Shown one piece after another: positions 22,561 to 34,343 of a DNA stretch of 64,000 nt. The position numbers and the translations under genes were made by a program. The stretch is from assembly GCF_017591425.1 (NCBI RefSeq), contig NW_024466607.1:16128501-16192500 (forward strand). The letters are read 5' to 3'. Each line of letters begins with the position of its first letter. Within the stretch, counting starts at the first letter, position 1. The notes under the pieces were generated by a model. The model saw only the letters and a list, made by a program, of their open reading frames with translations, was not told where the DNA came from and did no database searches. The DNA comes from Ochotona curzoniae. Lineage: Eukaryota > Chordata > Mammalia > Lagomorpha > Ochotonidae.

Positions 22561-25370
22561 ATCCAGCGTGGAGGCGGGCCCGGGGTTGGACTTGAGATCC
22601 CAGCGGGAAGGTTCGGTCTCTCGACGCCACGTAGCGTTTTGAATTCGAGCACCCCTAGATCCTCTGCAGAAGAACGTGATCGCCCCTCTGAGACCAGGAC
22701 ACCGCTATGAACTTGGATTTCTGTCGGCGTTTCAGCAGCAAGCCCCAATGAGCCAGAAACTTCCAGCTCCCCCCCCACAGTCCACGACGGGTGGTACAGT
22801 CCGCCCGGTCGCTCGGAGTCGCAGCCCCTTAAAGGGACAGCACAGGCGAGGGAGGAGGGCGGGGTGAAGGGGGAAGCTAAGAGAGGTGTCTTGCCCCCGC
22901 TTGGCCTTGAGGAGGTGCTGTGGGATCCTCCTTCCCCGCCTCGCTTTTCCACTGGGGCCCTGACGGATCTGGCTCTGTTTCCCCCAAAGTCGACTTCCGC
23001 CCAAGAACCCCTTTGTGTAGCAAAAGGGACTTTTGAACTGATCCGGTCCCTGACATCCAGTAATGCCCCGCCTCCCGCAAATCTGAGCTGCCTTCCTCTT
23101 TGCGGTCGGAAGGGCAGCCCCGCCCGCTGCCCGTCCAGGGGAAGGGGTCCAGCCCCGCCCCCTGGCCCTGCGGACCGAGCCGCGGTTGTCCTGGCAACCC
23201 CGAGCGCTGGGTTGCCGCTGGGCTCCCGGGGCCTGACCCTCGTGGGGCAGCTCTTTCCTGGCCAGTCTCGGGGTGTGTGGGGGAGCTGTGGGGAGTTCCA
23301 CAGCTCACTGTCAGCTCCCGGAGGGTGCCAAGCCGCCAGGCGGGTGGGGGCTTCTCTAGGGGTTAAGCCCTTTCTTTCCTGAGACCCTCCTGGTGGGGAG
23401 CAGGCTCGCGTTTGGACCGCGACCTCGGTTGGTCCTAAGGCCACTGCCTTTGTTTCCCCTCAGGGGTCGCCAGCCTCTTCCTTCTCTGTGTTGGGGAAGC
23501 GGGGAGTGGAGGTGGAGACCGGACACCGGCGATGGGTGCCAGACTCACCTGTATGTTAAGTCCTTTGGTCCAACAGGTCGGCAGCCTCCCTGCTTCTTTG
23601 GGGTGAGCCTCTGGGGCGGACCAGACTACTTGGACCTGCTGCTGCCTGCGGGGGACTTGATAAACCCCATTCCCTCCCATCCGCTCTGGCTTCCCATCCC
23701 AGCCCTTTCTCCTCACTTCCTGCTGCCCCTTGAGAGGAAAGGGCCAGAAACAGGGGCGGGGAGGAGATTGCCTTGACCCGGTTTTCCTCCTGCATGCCCC
23801 GCTGGCAGGCTGCCACTCCCACTCTTCCTGAGTAGGATCTGCTGCCACCAGCTGTGCCAGGTGACAGGAAGGCAGTGTGGGCCACATTCAGGTGCCAGTA
23901 TTTCCTGAGCACACAGCTTGCTGGACCCGGGGAACCTCTCCCTCAAAACTTCCCCTGGTGGGGGGAGCCTCATCCTCAAGGGCAGCAGTGAGGGAAGCCC
24001 CCCTCGCTGGGGTGGGGGGTGGCCACAGGAACTTCCAGGAGCTGAATCCGTTTTTTTCCACTGTGGGCAGAAGTATGCTGAGTGTGAGGACAGCATGTTG
24101 ATGTGGGTGTGACCGTGTGGCTTCCACAGGGCACACTTCTGGGCCCAGGTGATTCTACAGCTCAGAAGGGAGTGTGGTCCCCTTACCCAGGGTCCTTTTC
24201 CCAACAGAAGGCTGGGAGAGGCGGCTGCCTTGAGGACCAAGCAGCCCAGGTAATGGCCATGGGGGGGCATGCAGTACTGCTGAGCTGGCTTCCGAAGCAA
24301 CTGAGTCTTGGAAGCCCCAAGGGTGGGGACCCCTGGGAAAATAAAGGCAGCCTGGGCCAGACTGTTCCAGGGCAGGGACACTTCCTGAGGCAGTCAGCAG
24401 GAAGGAAGTGCGCACAGCCCAGCAGGAGGTGGCGGGGAAGCACTGCCCTGCTTGCCATTGTTCCCAGCACTGGTGTCAGCTAGAATGGTGCAGGAGTTCC
24501 CCCAGCTGGGACCTTGGCGGTGGGAGAGCCCATGCCACCTAGCACAGGAGAGCCCTACCCCTTGCCTAGCCAGTGTGGGTGACAGGGTCTTGGTCTCGGG
24601 TCACTTGGAGTGGGGGAAGGAACTTTACAGGACTGCAAATCCTGGTTTCTCCCCAGGGTGTTGTTTCTGCTCAGGACTTCACAAACTGCTGAGAGGGGAG
24701 CAGAAGCCATGCCCCTCAACTCATCCTCCCCATAGCTGGGAGCTGGGCCCATCAGGCCAAGCAGAGAACCAGCCACAGGGGAGGCTGGAAGGACAGGCAG
24801 AAGGTCCGCAGGGTGTGGAATGACAGACATGGCAGAGGGTCCGTGAAGAGATAGTGTCAGGAAAGGAACTGTGCCTGCTGGAACAAAAGCGCCAGGTGCA
24901 CTGTCACCGTGCGAGGCCTTGGGGCAGGGCTGCAGAACCCCCCGCTGAGTGGCACCCATCTGGCTGTTGTTCCTCATCAGCTGAGCCTCTGAGGTGCAGG
25001 AGGGCCTGGGCTGCGATCTCACTTGAAGTTAGCCCACAATGCTGAGAGCACAAAAGCCATTCCAGAACTTTCACACTCTCCCTTTCCACCTTGGGGGGTA
25101 GGGAGGGAAGGGTAAGTCCAGAGTGGATCTGGAATCAGAGGGCCTCACCACACACAACACAATGGACCTGTGAGCAGGAGTGCCACCGGTGGCGGAGTGG
25201 ATGCTGTGGGAACGTGCAGGCCAAGTCCATGTGCCTACATCGCCACCTACTGGCCACAGCTGGGATGGCCACAGGGAGGGCTCAGGTTTAACCTTTGGAC
25301 CAGAGTACCGAGGCCAAGAGACAGACAGCAGGTGTCCCAACCCCAGGGGACGACACTCTCAGATGCAGGA
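22560..25370. other. HYAL2-TUSC2 intergenic region
   Basis: GC-rich proximally, unremarkable distally. A minus-strand frame stays open for nearly 400 codons (22251-23444), but it overlaps the HYAL2 promoter, has no recognisable domain and has GC-driven composition. I call nothing here. Confidence 0.5.
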
Positions 25371-25382
25371 TCTACAAATAAT

Positions 25383-25388
25383 TTTATT
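25383..25388 (-). terminator. Poly(A) signal AATAAA, TUSC2
   Basis: TTTATT on the plus strand, about 1.1 kb past the TUSC2 stop, giving a long 3' UTR as in the human gene. Confidence 0.75.
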
Positions 25389-26492
25389 GAAATTGAACAA
25401 ATAACACAACAGTCTTCCTATGCTGGGTGCCACCCTCCCCAAGTCATTTCCCACAGTCTAAAAGCACAGGGCTTACACAAAAATTAAAAAAAAAAATCAT
25501 CTCCCTAGAGAGCAGGCTCTGCCCGGACATCATGCCCAACAAGACTATGTACAAACCTTCACATTTTCAGTATTTCTTTTCCGGCTTTCCCCTCCTTTCT
25601 GTCCCTCTCAAGGGGCTCCAGTACTTTCCCTTGCTGAGCCTGAAGAGGTGAGGACACAGGGGAGGAGCGGGTTACTCATAGCTCTTGTTCCAGGCATCAG
25701 CACTAGGGGTTTGTCCCTGACCACAGGTGTGGCAACACAGCTCCCCCTCCCATGCAGAGATCAGAACACAGAGGTGGGTGCACCTCCCCATAGGCACAGG
25801 TGCCTACAATCCCTCTTGACCCTGGCCTGTACTCTCTCAACTACTAGAGGTGAGAGAGAAAGGCCAGCAACTAGTTGCACAGGGAAGGGTCAGTCCAGCT
25901 CTGGTTGGAGGAGAAAGCTCCCCAGCCAGTCCCCATTCCTGTCAACAGCTAGCCACCTGTATGTCCAAGGAGGCCAGGAACAAACAGCAGGGAGGCAGGG
26001 CGAATTGGGCTGGTGCTGCCCCCAGCCCCGGTCCAACACAGGAGGAATCGAGGTAGCAAACGGCTGAAATGCTCCAACTAGGGGAGAGGGAAGTGAGGGG
26101 AAGGAAGTTCCCACTGGTGTAGCCCCCCCGACAGCCCAGGGGCTGGAAGAAGGCAGATCTTGCTTGTAAAGTGCTGTAGCTTCTAACGGGGCTGGGCCCC
26201 CAGGCCAGGCAAGGAACCAGGCTCTCCCGACCAGTGGATGCCCCGCAGGGGAGGAGATGCTGGTACCTCTATGGTCAGCCTTTGGCAGCCAGCTGCTGCC
26301 ACCACCTGTTCCACACACAACAACCTGATGCCCCATCAACAGCACAGGACAGCCCTGTCCAAACCGAAGGTTCTGGGCCAACGGAGTTTATTCAGGGCTG
26401 TGGGCCCCAGCCTGGGCTCCTCAATGGAGTCTTCACCGGGAGCCTGGGGTCTCTTGCTGGGGCAGGGGTGCTGTGTCTGCTACCGCCCGGGC

Positions 26493-28033
26493 TCACACCT
26501 CATAGAGGACCACGGGGAAGTCCACGTGGATGCGAGGGGGATCCAGCTTCACGATGCCCTGCCATGGGGACAGAGGCCGCTGAGGGGTCGACTCCACGGC
26601 TCTGTGCTGCTGCAGCTCCTCCCTCTTCCCCACCCTCCCTCATCTGGGGTCACCTCCACACACCTGCCGCAGGCTCCCAGCCCCTCACCTGAGGAATTAG
26701 ATTCTTATACACCCGCCTCAGCTTGGCCCGCTTCTGTCCATTCTTGGTGACGATTGTCTCCTCGTAGAACTCGTGAGCCAGATCCCCGTCCTCATCGTAG
26801 AACATGGAGCTGGAAGCAGAATGGGGACGGGCTGGCCTGTAGCCCCTGCCTGGTCATGGCCAACAACGCACAACACAGTGGGGGCCACTCCCACAGTGAT
26901 GAGGGAATCGAGACAGGACTGTCATACAGAGAAGCCTTTGCTCAGGGTTTATGGGTTATCCAGTACCCCTCTGTGAAGATGATCTCAAGAATAGAAGCCA
27001 CACCAAACAACTCACTGTCTGGGCTCCCAAGGCTAGTTCTCATTCTCGGGGCCATGAGCATGGCCAGTCATTGCAGGATTATGTCCTGGCCTCCAGATGG
27101 GACTTGGGGGGTAACTTAGGCTGGGGGCCTGGGTCTGCTGGTGGTAGTTGCTGGCTCAGTGTCGGGGACTAGGTGAGGAGGGAGCATAAAGCAGGCAAGA
27201 CCACTGTCTTGCACCCAAGAGACTGGGGTAGCCAAACTGCCACAAGAGGGTCCCCCTGGCATCTACAGCCAAATCCCCATCACCACCACTATCTGACTCC
27301 AGGAGACCCCCAGGGCTGGGCCAACCTGCTGGTCCTGTTTGGGCCTTAAGGGAAGCGACAGGGGTAGGTCAGGGCTGTGGCAATGAAGAATACAAATGGA
27401 AGGAGGATCTTCTTCTCCCTTAACCCCCAACACAAACCCAGTCCTGTTTTTCCAAATATTACTCTTAACATTCCAAAAAACTGTGGAAGGGAAGAAGTCG
27501 AAACAGAAGGTCATTCTTCCCTTGTAAGTATCAGGGGTGGGAGGTGGAGGTGTTTGAGGCTGAGCGCCCTTCACTCGTACACAGCATTAGAAGGGATGCA
27601 ATGAAGGGGTGCCGAAGTTTCACAGGGCTCTTAGTTTAGACGTGCGGAGGGGTCCCACAAGGACAAGACTCAAGCCTACTTTCCACTAGAAAGCCCTTTC
27701 TGAACGGTCAGACCACCGGAGCCCACTGCCCGGCTTTCCCGACCCCCTTGCTCCGATGGGGCCCCGAGAGAGGGGGGTCGTCCTGTCTCGGTGCAGAGTG
27801 CTGTGGCCGAGCCCAGTACCCCAGCGCAGGGCGCGCGGCGTCCCCGGCGGTCCCACCCCGGGGCAGAACCCACGCCCTTACCCGCGGCGCGTGAATACGA
27901 AGGGTGGCACGGTTCGGCCTCGAGGCCGCACCAGGGCTTGCTCAGCACCCGCCGTCGCCGCCTCCGGGCCGCCGCCCCCCGCCGCCGAGGCGAAGGGCCA
28001 TAGGCCCCGAGCTTTGGAGCCGGTGGCACCCAT
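26493..28033 (-). CDS. TUSC2: TUSC2 (FUS1), mitochondrial tumour suppressor
   Basis: Small N-myristoylated protein of mitochondria that affects calcium handling, ROS and apoptosis. Coding exons: 27882-28033, 26689-26809, 26493-26558; 339 nt, 112 residues (human 110). The N-terminus MGATGSKARGLW fits the myristoylation pattern G2-x-x-x-S6. A Gly/Ala tract (AGGGGPEAATAGAEQ) is two residues longer than in the human sequence I recall, which accounts for the length difference. The rest is near-invariant: VPPFVFTRRG, SMFYDEDGDLAHEFYEE, TKNGQKRAKLRRV, and the end VDFPVVLYEV. The start at 28033 is the only ATG that gives the myristoylation sequence. The gene lies in a CpG island and is transcribed in the same direction as HYAL2 and RASSF1. 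Confidence 0.98.
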
Positions 28034-28280
28034 GTCAGGGCCGCCGACGCATGGCGGACCCCGAGGCCGCTCGGCTCTCACAGTGCACAGGGAGCCACCA
28101 TGCCCTGCCCAGCCGCCGATCGCAGGTGCCTCCGCCGGCGCCGCCTTCCGCAGGCTCGGCCGTCTCCACGGAAACTTCACTTCCGCTTCCGCAGGCTCCT
28201 CACGCTGCCCACCCTGATTGGCTGCTGCTCCCGTCCGTCTGTGGATTAGCGTCCCGGACCGTCGGCCAGGGCTGGGCACC
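27750..28280. promoter_or_regulatory. CpG island at TUSC2 exon 1
   Basis: CpG-dense block covering TUSC2 exon 1 and about 250 bases upstream. It includes a ccaccctgattggctgctgc segment near 28209-28225 with a CCAAT box in reverse orientation (attgg). Confidence 0.65.
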
Positions 28281-28858
28281 CCGGCATGCACTGCGGTTCC
28301 CCTGCGGGAGTCGGGTGGCCGCCTGGACGCTTCTGACGAACCCCTCCCTCACCCCCAGCTTGGACCCAGAGAACCTGCTCAGACATCAAACTCCCTCGAA
28401 GCACTCCCGGCTCATGCAGCTTTTCACAGCCATATTATTGTCAACACCACTGATGCAGATGAGAGAAGCCCAGTCCAAGTACAGTTAAAAGAACTGGCCA
28501 GATGAGCCCTAAACTTCAACGGGAGCATTCCCTCCCATATCACAAGGATGCCACAAGAAAATTATTAACAGCCATTTCCTTGGTGCCGTGTGCAGTTTAC
28601 GGGGGTCACACCAGCTCCTTCATGAGCCTGGTCTGTGTTGGCCATGGCAGCTGCAACCAGTGTTCGGCCCTACACACCCAGAATGTTGAGTGACAGCTGA
28701 GATCACCTGCACCTCCACACACCAGATCCCACAGACACTTTTCAAAAGATGCCCTGAACTTGCCCACCCCCCTTGGCAGCCTCTGGCATCAGGAACACCA
28801 AGGTGGTTATGGGCCCACAATGAGTCCACAATCCAATCAACAGGAAGATTCTCAAATC

Positions 28859-28864
28859 TTTATT
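28859..28864 (-). terminator. Poly(A) signal AATAAA, RASSF1
   Basis: TTTATT on the plus strand, about 680 bases past the common RASSF1 stop. Confidence 0.8.
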
Positions 28865-29540
28865 CAGCCAATTCTCCCAGGCCCCAGGCCCTGACGGTGA
28901 CTGCCACCCCCACCCCGTTCCCCACAGGAGGCATTAGCTGAGGCCACAACACAGTGCTTACATTCACACACTTCATCAAGAACACCTGAAGGAGAGACCC
29001 TGCCTGTGACGGGCCCACGAGGTACAGTCCTGGCCCAGTGCCCGTATCCCTAGTCCCTGGTGTGGGGCATCTCCCTGTGGCAACATACAGCCAGTATGCC
29101 CTGCCCTCAGGCTGGGGGACCAATCGGAGGGCACCACAGCGGGAAACCCTGCTCTTCTTGGATATCTGCCTTACTCTGAACCCCCATCCCTGGGTGGGGG
29201 GGGGGGGTTCTTGTGAGACTCCATAATAACTGTCCCCACAGAGAAAGGCCCTCAGGCCAACGAACATGACCTTGTTCTGCCCACAGAGTCCCCCACATTC
29301 ATCTCTGAGACATACATGGAGGAGACATCTGTCAGCTCCACCCCTGCCGCAATGCTGGGCAGCCCTGGCTGGCCACACCTGCTGATGGACATGGGGGCCA
29401 GCTCCTCCGCGGCTGCCCTGGCCTGTCCTTCTGCCGGGGAGGGCCTCCACCGCACTCACTCCTCGGGCCGTGGGCCCTGCCGCACTCACACAGCACACTC
29501 TGGGCGCTGCCTGCTCTCCTGCTGCCTGGGGGGTGGCAGG

Positions 29541-32500
29541 TCACCCCAGGGGACAGGCATGCAGGGCCTCCTGGATCTTCTGCCGGCAGTACGAGTACTT
29601 CTGGAGGATCTGGCGCAGGTGCTCCTCCTCCTCCCGCTGTAGTATACGTAAGAAGTTGTGGAGCTCAGGCATGCTGAAGGCGTCCCACTGCAGGGGGTAG
29701 AAAGGGACAGGAATGGAGCAGCTGCCACCAAGCCAGTAGACCCCTTTTGGGAAAGACCAGGTCATGAGGAACATGCCTAACTGAATCAGGTCTTCTGCCT
29801 GAAGCTCTCACAGTACACTAGGAGCCACCATGAACTGCATGGGGATCTACATAAATCCTATAAAGTAGTCACCTCATTGCCAGGCTAGCTGCTCTTCTCA
29901 TCTGTGGGTACACTACAGCTGACTCCACCCTGTCTCACTTCACAGGCCCAATACTTCAGAGCCAGAAAGCTTCCGGGTAAAGCCTTAATGCCTGAAGGGA
30001 TGGATGTGGATGGGCATGCATGTGGGTGCGGCTGGGATGTTGCTGGGCACCAGATGCGCTGCCAGAGGATTTTCCAACCAAGAAAGAGCCAAGACAGCTC
30101 TCTCTGAGGAGCCTGGCTTGGTACAGCTGGCCTGAAAACTCACTTCAGCCACTCCCGGAGAGAGGGCCAATTCCTCCCCAAGCCTTTTACATGGCTGTGG
30201 CCCACTGCCCCGCCCAGGAGCAAGCAGTAAACGAAGCAGGGCTGGGTACTCACATTCACCTCCCCAGAGTCGTTTTCCTTCAGGACGAAGCTCAAGGCCT
30301 TCTCGCTGGGACCCGCAAGTAGCCGAAGCTGCAGGGGCTGCTCCTCATCTGATAGCTTCCGCAAGTACACTGAAGATCAGGCAGGGGAGGGAGGGAGAAG
30401 AGGAGTGAGAGGAGGAGCTGCCTCGGCAGGTAAGTACACATGTGCACAAGCGTGCTTGCGCGCACACACACAGGTATTCCTGAAGTTCAGGAAAAAAACT
30501 GCATGCATTTCTAAAATTATTTGCATCAGAATAAACTTAGCTTTGAATTCTATTTTCCATGAACTTTTGAAGTCCCCTCCCATTTCCTTACTCAGCGGGG
30601 TAGGAAGCAAACCTTGGCCATGACGCTCAGCTCTCTCAAAAAGAGCAAACTTTCGGGGGTCATCCACCACCATGAACTTGCGGAGCAGGGCCTCAATGAC
30701 CTCGCGGGCCCGTGTGTGAGACAGCACATGCAGGTGTTTGACCGCATCCTTGGGCAGGTAAAAGGAGGTGCGGCGCTTCACGGCTGTGCTCCGGCTTGGG
30801 CCCCGGCGGGCATCCTGCAGGGAGGGGGGCTTCCTGCTGGAGGGCACTGAGACGGGGCGCGCCAGCTTCAGTTGCACCTTGATGAAGCCGGTGTAGGAGC
30901 CATCCTTGTTCTATAGAGGGAGAAATGACACTCTGAGAAGGCTAGACTGGGAACCTCCCTCTGGGCATCAGGCGCCCAGCTGAGTTCCCGCCTCTCCTCA
31001 TAGCCCCTTCGTGAGCACTCAACTCACCAGGCTCATGAAGAGGTTGCTGTTGATCTGGCCATTGTACTCCTTTATCTTCTGCTCAATCTCAGCCTGAGAA
31101 AGATTCGGTGTCTCCCATGTCACGGGTTCATCCTGGAAAAATAAGGCTGGGGTGGGTGTTCAGCCTGGGGCTGAGATGCCTACTATGTTCCTGATCCCAG
31201 CTTCCCGCAAACGCAGGCCCTGCAAGGCAGTGGGTGATGGCTCGCCACCCACACGGGAGATCCGGGTTGAGTTCAGGGCTCCAGGTTCCAGTGTGGTCCA
31301 GAGAATGGAGAATGAATCAACAGATAAGTGCGCTCAAAAAAAAAAAAAAAAAAAAAAAAAGACCCAAGGGAAACAGGCAGCCTATGGAGATGGCGGATGA
31401 ACACGGATTCCCAGAAGACAGCATCCCTACATCTGTCACTGCTCCCGATTCTGCGCACCACAAGCGCAGATGGCAAAGGCGGTCAGCTGGCTTCTCTCCA
31501 GCACTGTGTGGCCCTCAGGAGACGGCTGAAGTGGGAGCAGCTGAAGGCCAGGAGCCAAGGAGAGAGGAGAGATTGTTTTTTTCAGATTGGTTTATTTTTA
31601 TTTGAAAGACAAAATTTTAAAAATTTATTTATTTTTAATTGAAAAGGCTGATTTACAGAAAGATCCTGCATCAGCTGATTCACTACCCAAACGGCCGGGA
31701 CAGCTGGAGCTGAGCCGATATGAAGCCAGGAGCATTTTTCCCCAAGTCTCCCACATGGGTCCCACGGTTATGTGCTATCCTCAGCTGCTTTCCCAGGCCA
31801 CAAGCAGGGAGCTGGATGGGAAATGGGGCAGCTGGGACATGAACTGGTGCCCACATGGGAACTTGGAAGTGGAGGATTAACCAACTGAGCCATTGCGCCA
31901 GGCCCTGAAACGCAGATTTACACAGAAAGGACAGAGACAACGGTCTTCTATCTCTACTAGTTTACTCCCCAAATGGCCACAACAGTTGCAGATGGGCCAA
32001 TCTCAAGCCAGAAGCCCCCTTGTGGATTCAGGGGCCCAAGGATTTGAACTATTTTCTGTTTTCCCAGGCCACAAGCAGGGAGCTGGATCAAAGTGGAACA
32101 ACCAGGACACAAACTGGCACCTGGATGAAAGTTGGTGTTGCAGGTGGAGAGTTAGCCTGCTAAGTCACCTTACCAGCCTCAGGAGGGACTCTGACCCTAG
32201 CCCCCATTGCACAGCCTAACCCTAGTGCTGCAGTAGGGCTGTGTCAGATTTGTTCTGGACGTGGCAGCCTGTTTTTTCCATTGTGTCTTAGGAAAGAGCC
32301 ATGAGCTACTGTAGAGCAGGAAATATGGGGACTGAATAAGCTACTAGTCCAGTAGTCCCACCATCACCTCCAGCAACACTTCTGGGTGGGGTGCTTGGGG
32401 CCAGACCTCAGATATCATACAGTGCTGCACAAAAGGTAGTACCAGGCTCGGTGCCAGCCCACTACAGGTACAGATTCCTAGGCAAGTACATGCTGCAGAT

Positions 32501-34343
32501 GCCAAGCAGGTGGGTTTCCCTGCTGCCCCAGCTGTGGGGAGGATAGCAACTTCCCAAACCAGTCCCCTCCTCTTCCAGGAACTAGCTCCTGGCCAGAAGG
32601 GTGAAGTATGGGTCTGGATGACTGGGACTGCGAACGAACCACTACAACGAAATTCCCTCGGCCTCCGTGCATCAGTTTTCCTTCCTGTTGCTGTCAGACC
32701 CGCCCAGTGGGGATGGGAGTGTCGCAGCCCCAGCTGAGATCACCACTGCCCAATGCTTCGTCCTGGTGGAATTCCTGATCCAATGCCAGCGTGCTCAGTC
32801 AGCACAGGACCCTCCGCCCTCTGCAAACTGGAGCCCTGCAAGCCACTTAACTGAGAACAACGTTCCTTTCCCGTTTCCCAAGCTGCCCGTGTCCCCAGGA
32901 AGCTCACCAGGACCACAGGATCTCCCTTCTCCCGTGCCTTGGTGGTCTACAGCAGTGACTGAGGGACTCATTTTATACCTGAGCCAGCACTTCCTATTCT
33001 CCTTTTCCACTGGAGAGCATCTTGTGGGCTTCCACCTTTCCATAACAGAAAATGGTTGTGGCTGAGTACACACCCAAAATCTTGTCCCTGGGGCTGGCAT
33101 TGTGGCACTGAAGGCTAAGCCACCGGCAATGCCAGCTTCCGATATGTGCACTGGTATGGATCCCAGCAGGTCCACTTTTGATCCAGCTACCTGCTACTGC
33201 TCCTGGGAAAGCAGAGGAAGGCGGCCCAAATCCTTGGGGCCCCTGCACTCACCTGGGAGACCTAGATGGGGTTTTCAAGGCTCCTGGCCCAATTTTAGCC
33301 ATCATGACCACTTGGGGGAATGCACCTAGATCTAACTCCCTTAAACAGAACAACAAATACCTTGCACATAAGCTCTGGGTAGAGATTTTGGGGTACTGAA
33401 CATCACCTGCTTTCAAACACTTTGAAAAACTCCTGAAACATCACCCACAATTCGATTTGTCTGACTCAATTTCCACTCCATTGCTGGCTAGGAATACTCT
33501 ACTTCATGGTCCCACACACTTACTCCGGGGGCCATAAACTCCCCCAGCACAGGGGCCTCATATAAAGGAGATATCCAAGAGCCCCTGTGAGTCAGTCACC
33601 CGTATCTTATACCTGTCTTTTGGACATTTCTGTAGCCCTCCGGTCTATCCTGCCCACCTCCAGGGAGTGAAGTGTTCCTAAACGCTCAAAGACATCCAGT
33701 CCTAATCCCCGTTCTTCAGGGTCCCCCGGGGGCTAGGAACAGAATCGGGGTCGGCAAGAGCTGGGCGCTGGGCTACTGAGAGCCCGGACTTCCCTTCCTC
33801 CGCCTCTTCTTCCCCAGGAACACCCTCCTCAATTCCCGGAGAGGCGCCTTCCCTCCCACTTCCTCCCCGAGTTGCCCCAGGGAGCGCCCCTTTCCTCGAA
33901 AAAAAAAAAAAAAAAAACAAAAAAACAAACAAAAAAACAAAAAACGCGGCATCAAGGTACTAGTCTACAACGCGCGCGCGGACAGTTTGAGTCAGAGGCG
34001 GGTCCTGCCGGTCAGTCCCAAGCCACCGAGCTGCTTCTCCTGGTTCAACCGGTCCGTGACGGCGAGCAGAGGACGCCTCGGCAGCCAGTACCGGGGCGCT
34101 GGAATTAACTTTTTACCCGGAGCCGCCGGCCGGAGGAGGGTCGGCGTTCCGGGCGGCCGCCCCCTTCGCCCGCCTCCAGCACTCCCGGCTCCCCACCTGG
34201 TCCCGGCGCGGCCTGCGCGCCAGCGAGGTGCGCGCCGTGAAGTACTGCTCGAGCTCCGAGTCCGAGTCCTCCTGGCTGCAGTAGCCACTGCTGGTCGTGC
34301 TGCTCCAGGTCATCTCGAAGGAGGGAGTGTCCGCCTCGCCCAT
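29541..34343 (-). CDS. RASSF1: RASSF1 isoform C (internal promoter)
   Basis: Alternative product lacking the C1 domain. First exon 34197-34343 (49 codons) begins MGEADTPSFEMTWSSTTSSG and ends ARRPRRDQ. It splices in phase 0 to the shared exons 31028-31132, 30613-30910, 30254-30369 and 29541-29687, giving 813 nt and 270 residues, as in human. The ATG context gcggccATGG is a strong Kozak match. A CpG island surrounds it, independent of the isoform A island 2.5 kb upstream. Isoform C carries the RA and SARAH domains only, and in human it is widely expressed even when A is silenced. Confidence 0.96.

Noticed and set aside
22251..23444. 397-codon minus-strand open frame upstream of HYAL2
   Set aside because: It spans the CpG promoter, has low-complexity R/G/P/S composition and no known fold. 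Stop codons are rare by chance in such GC-rich sequence.
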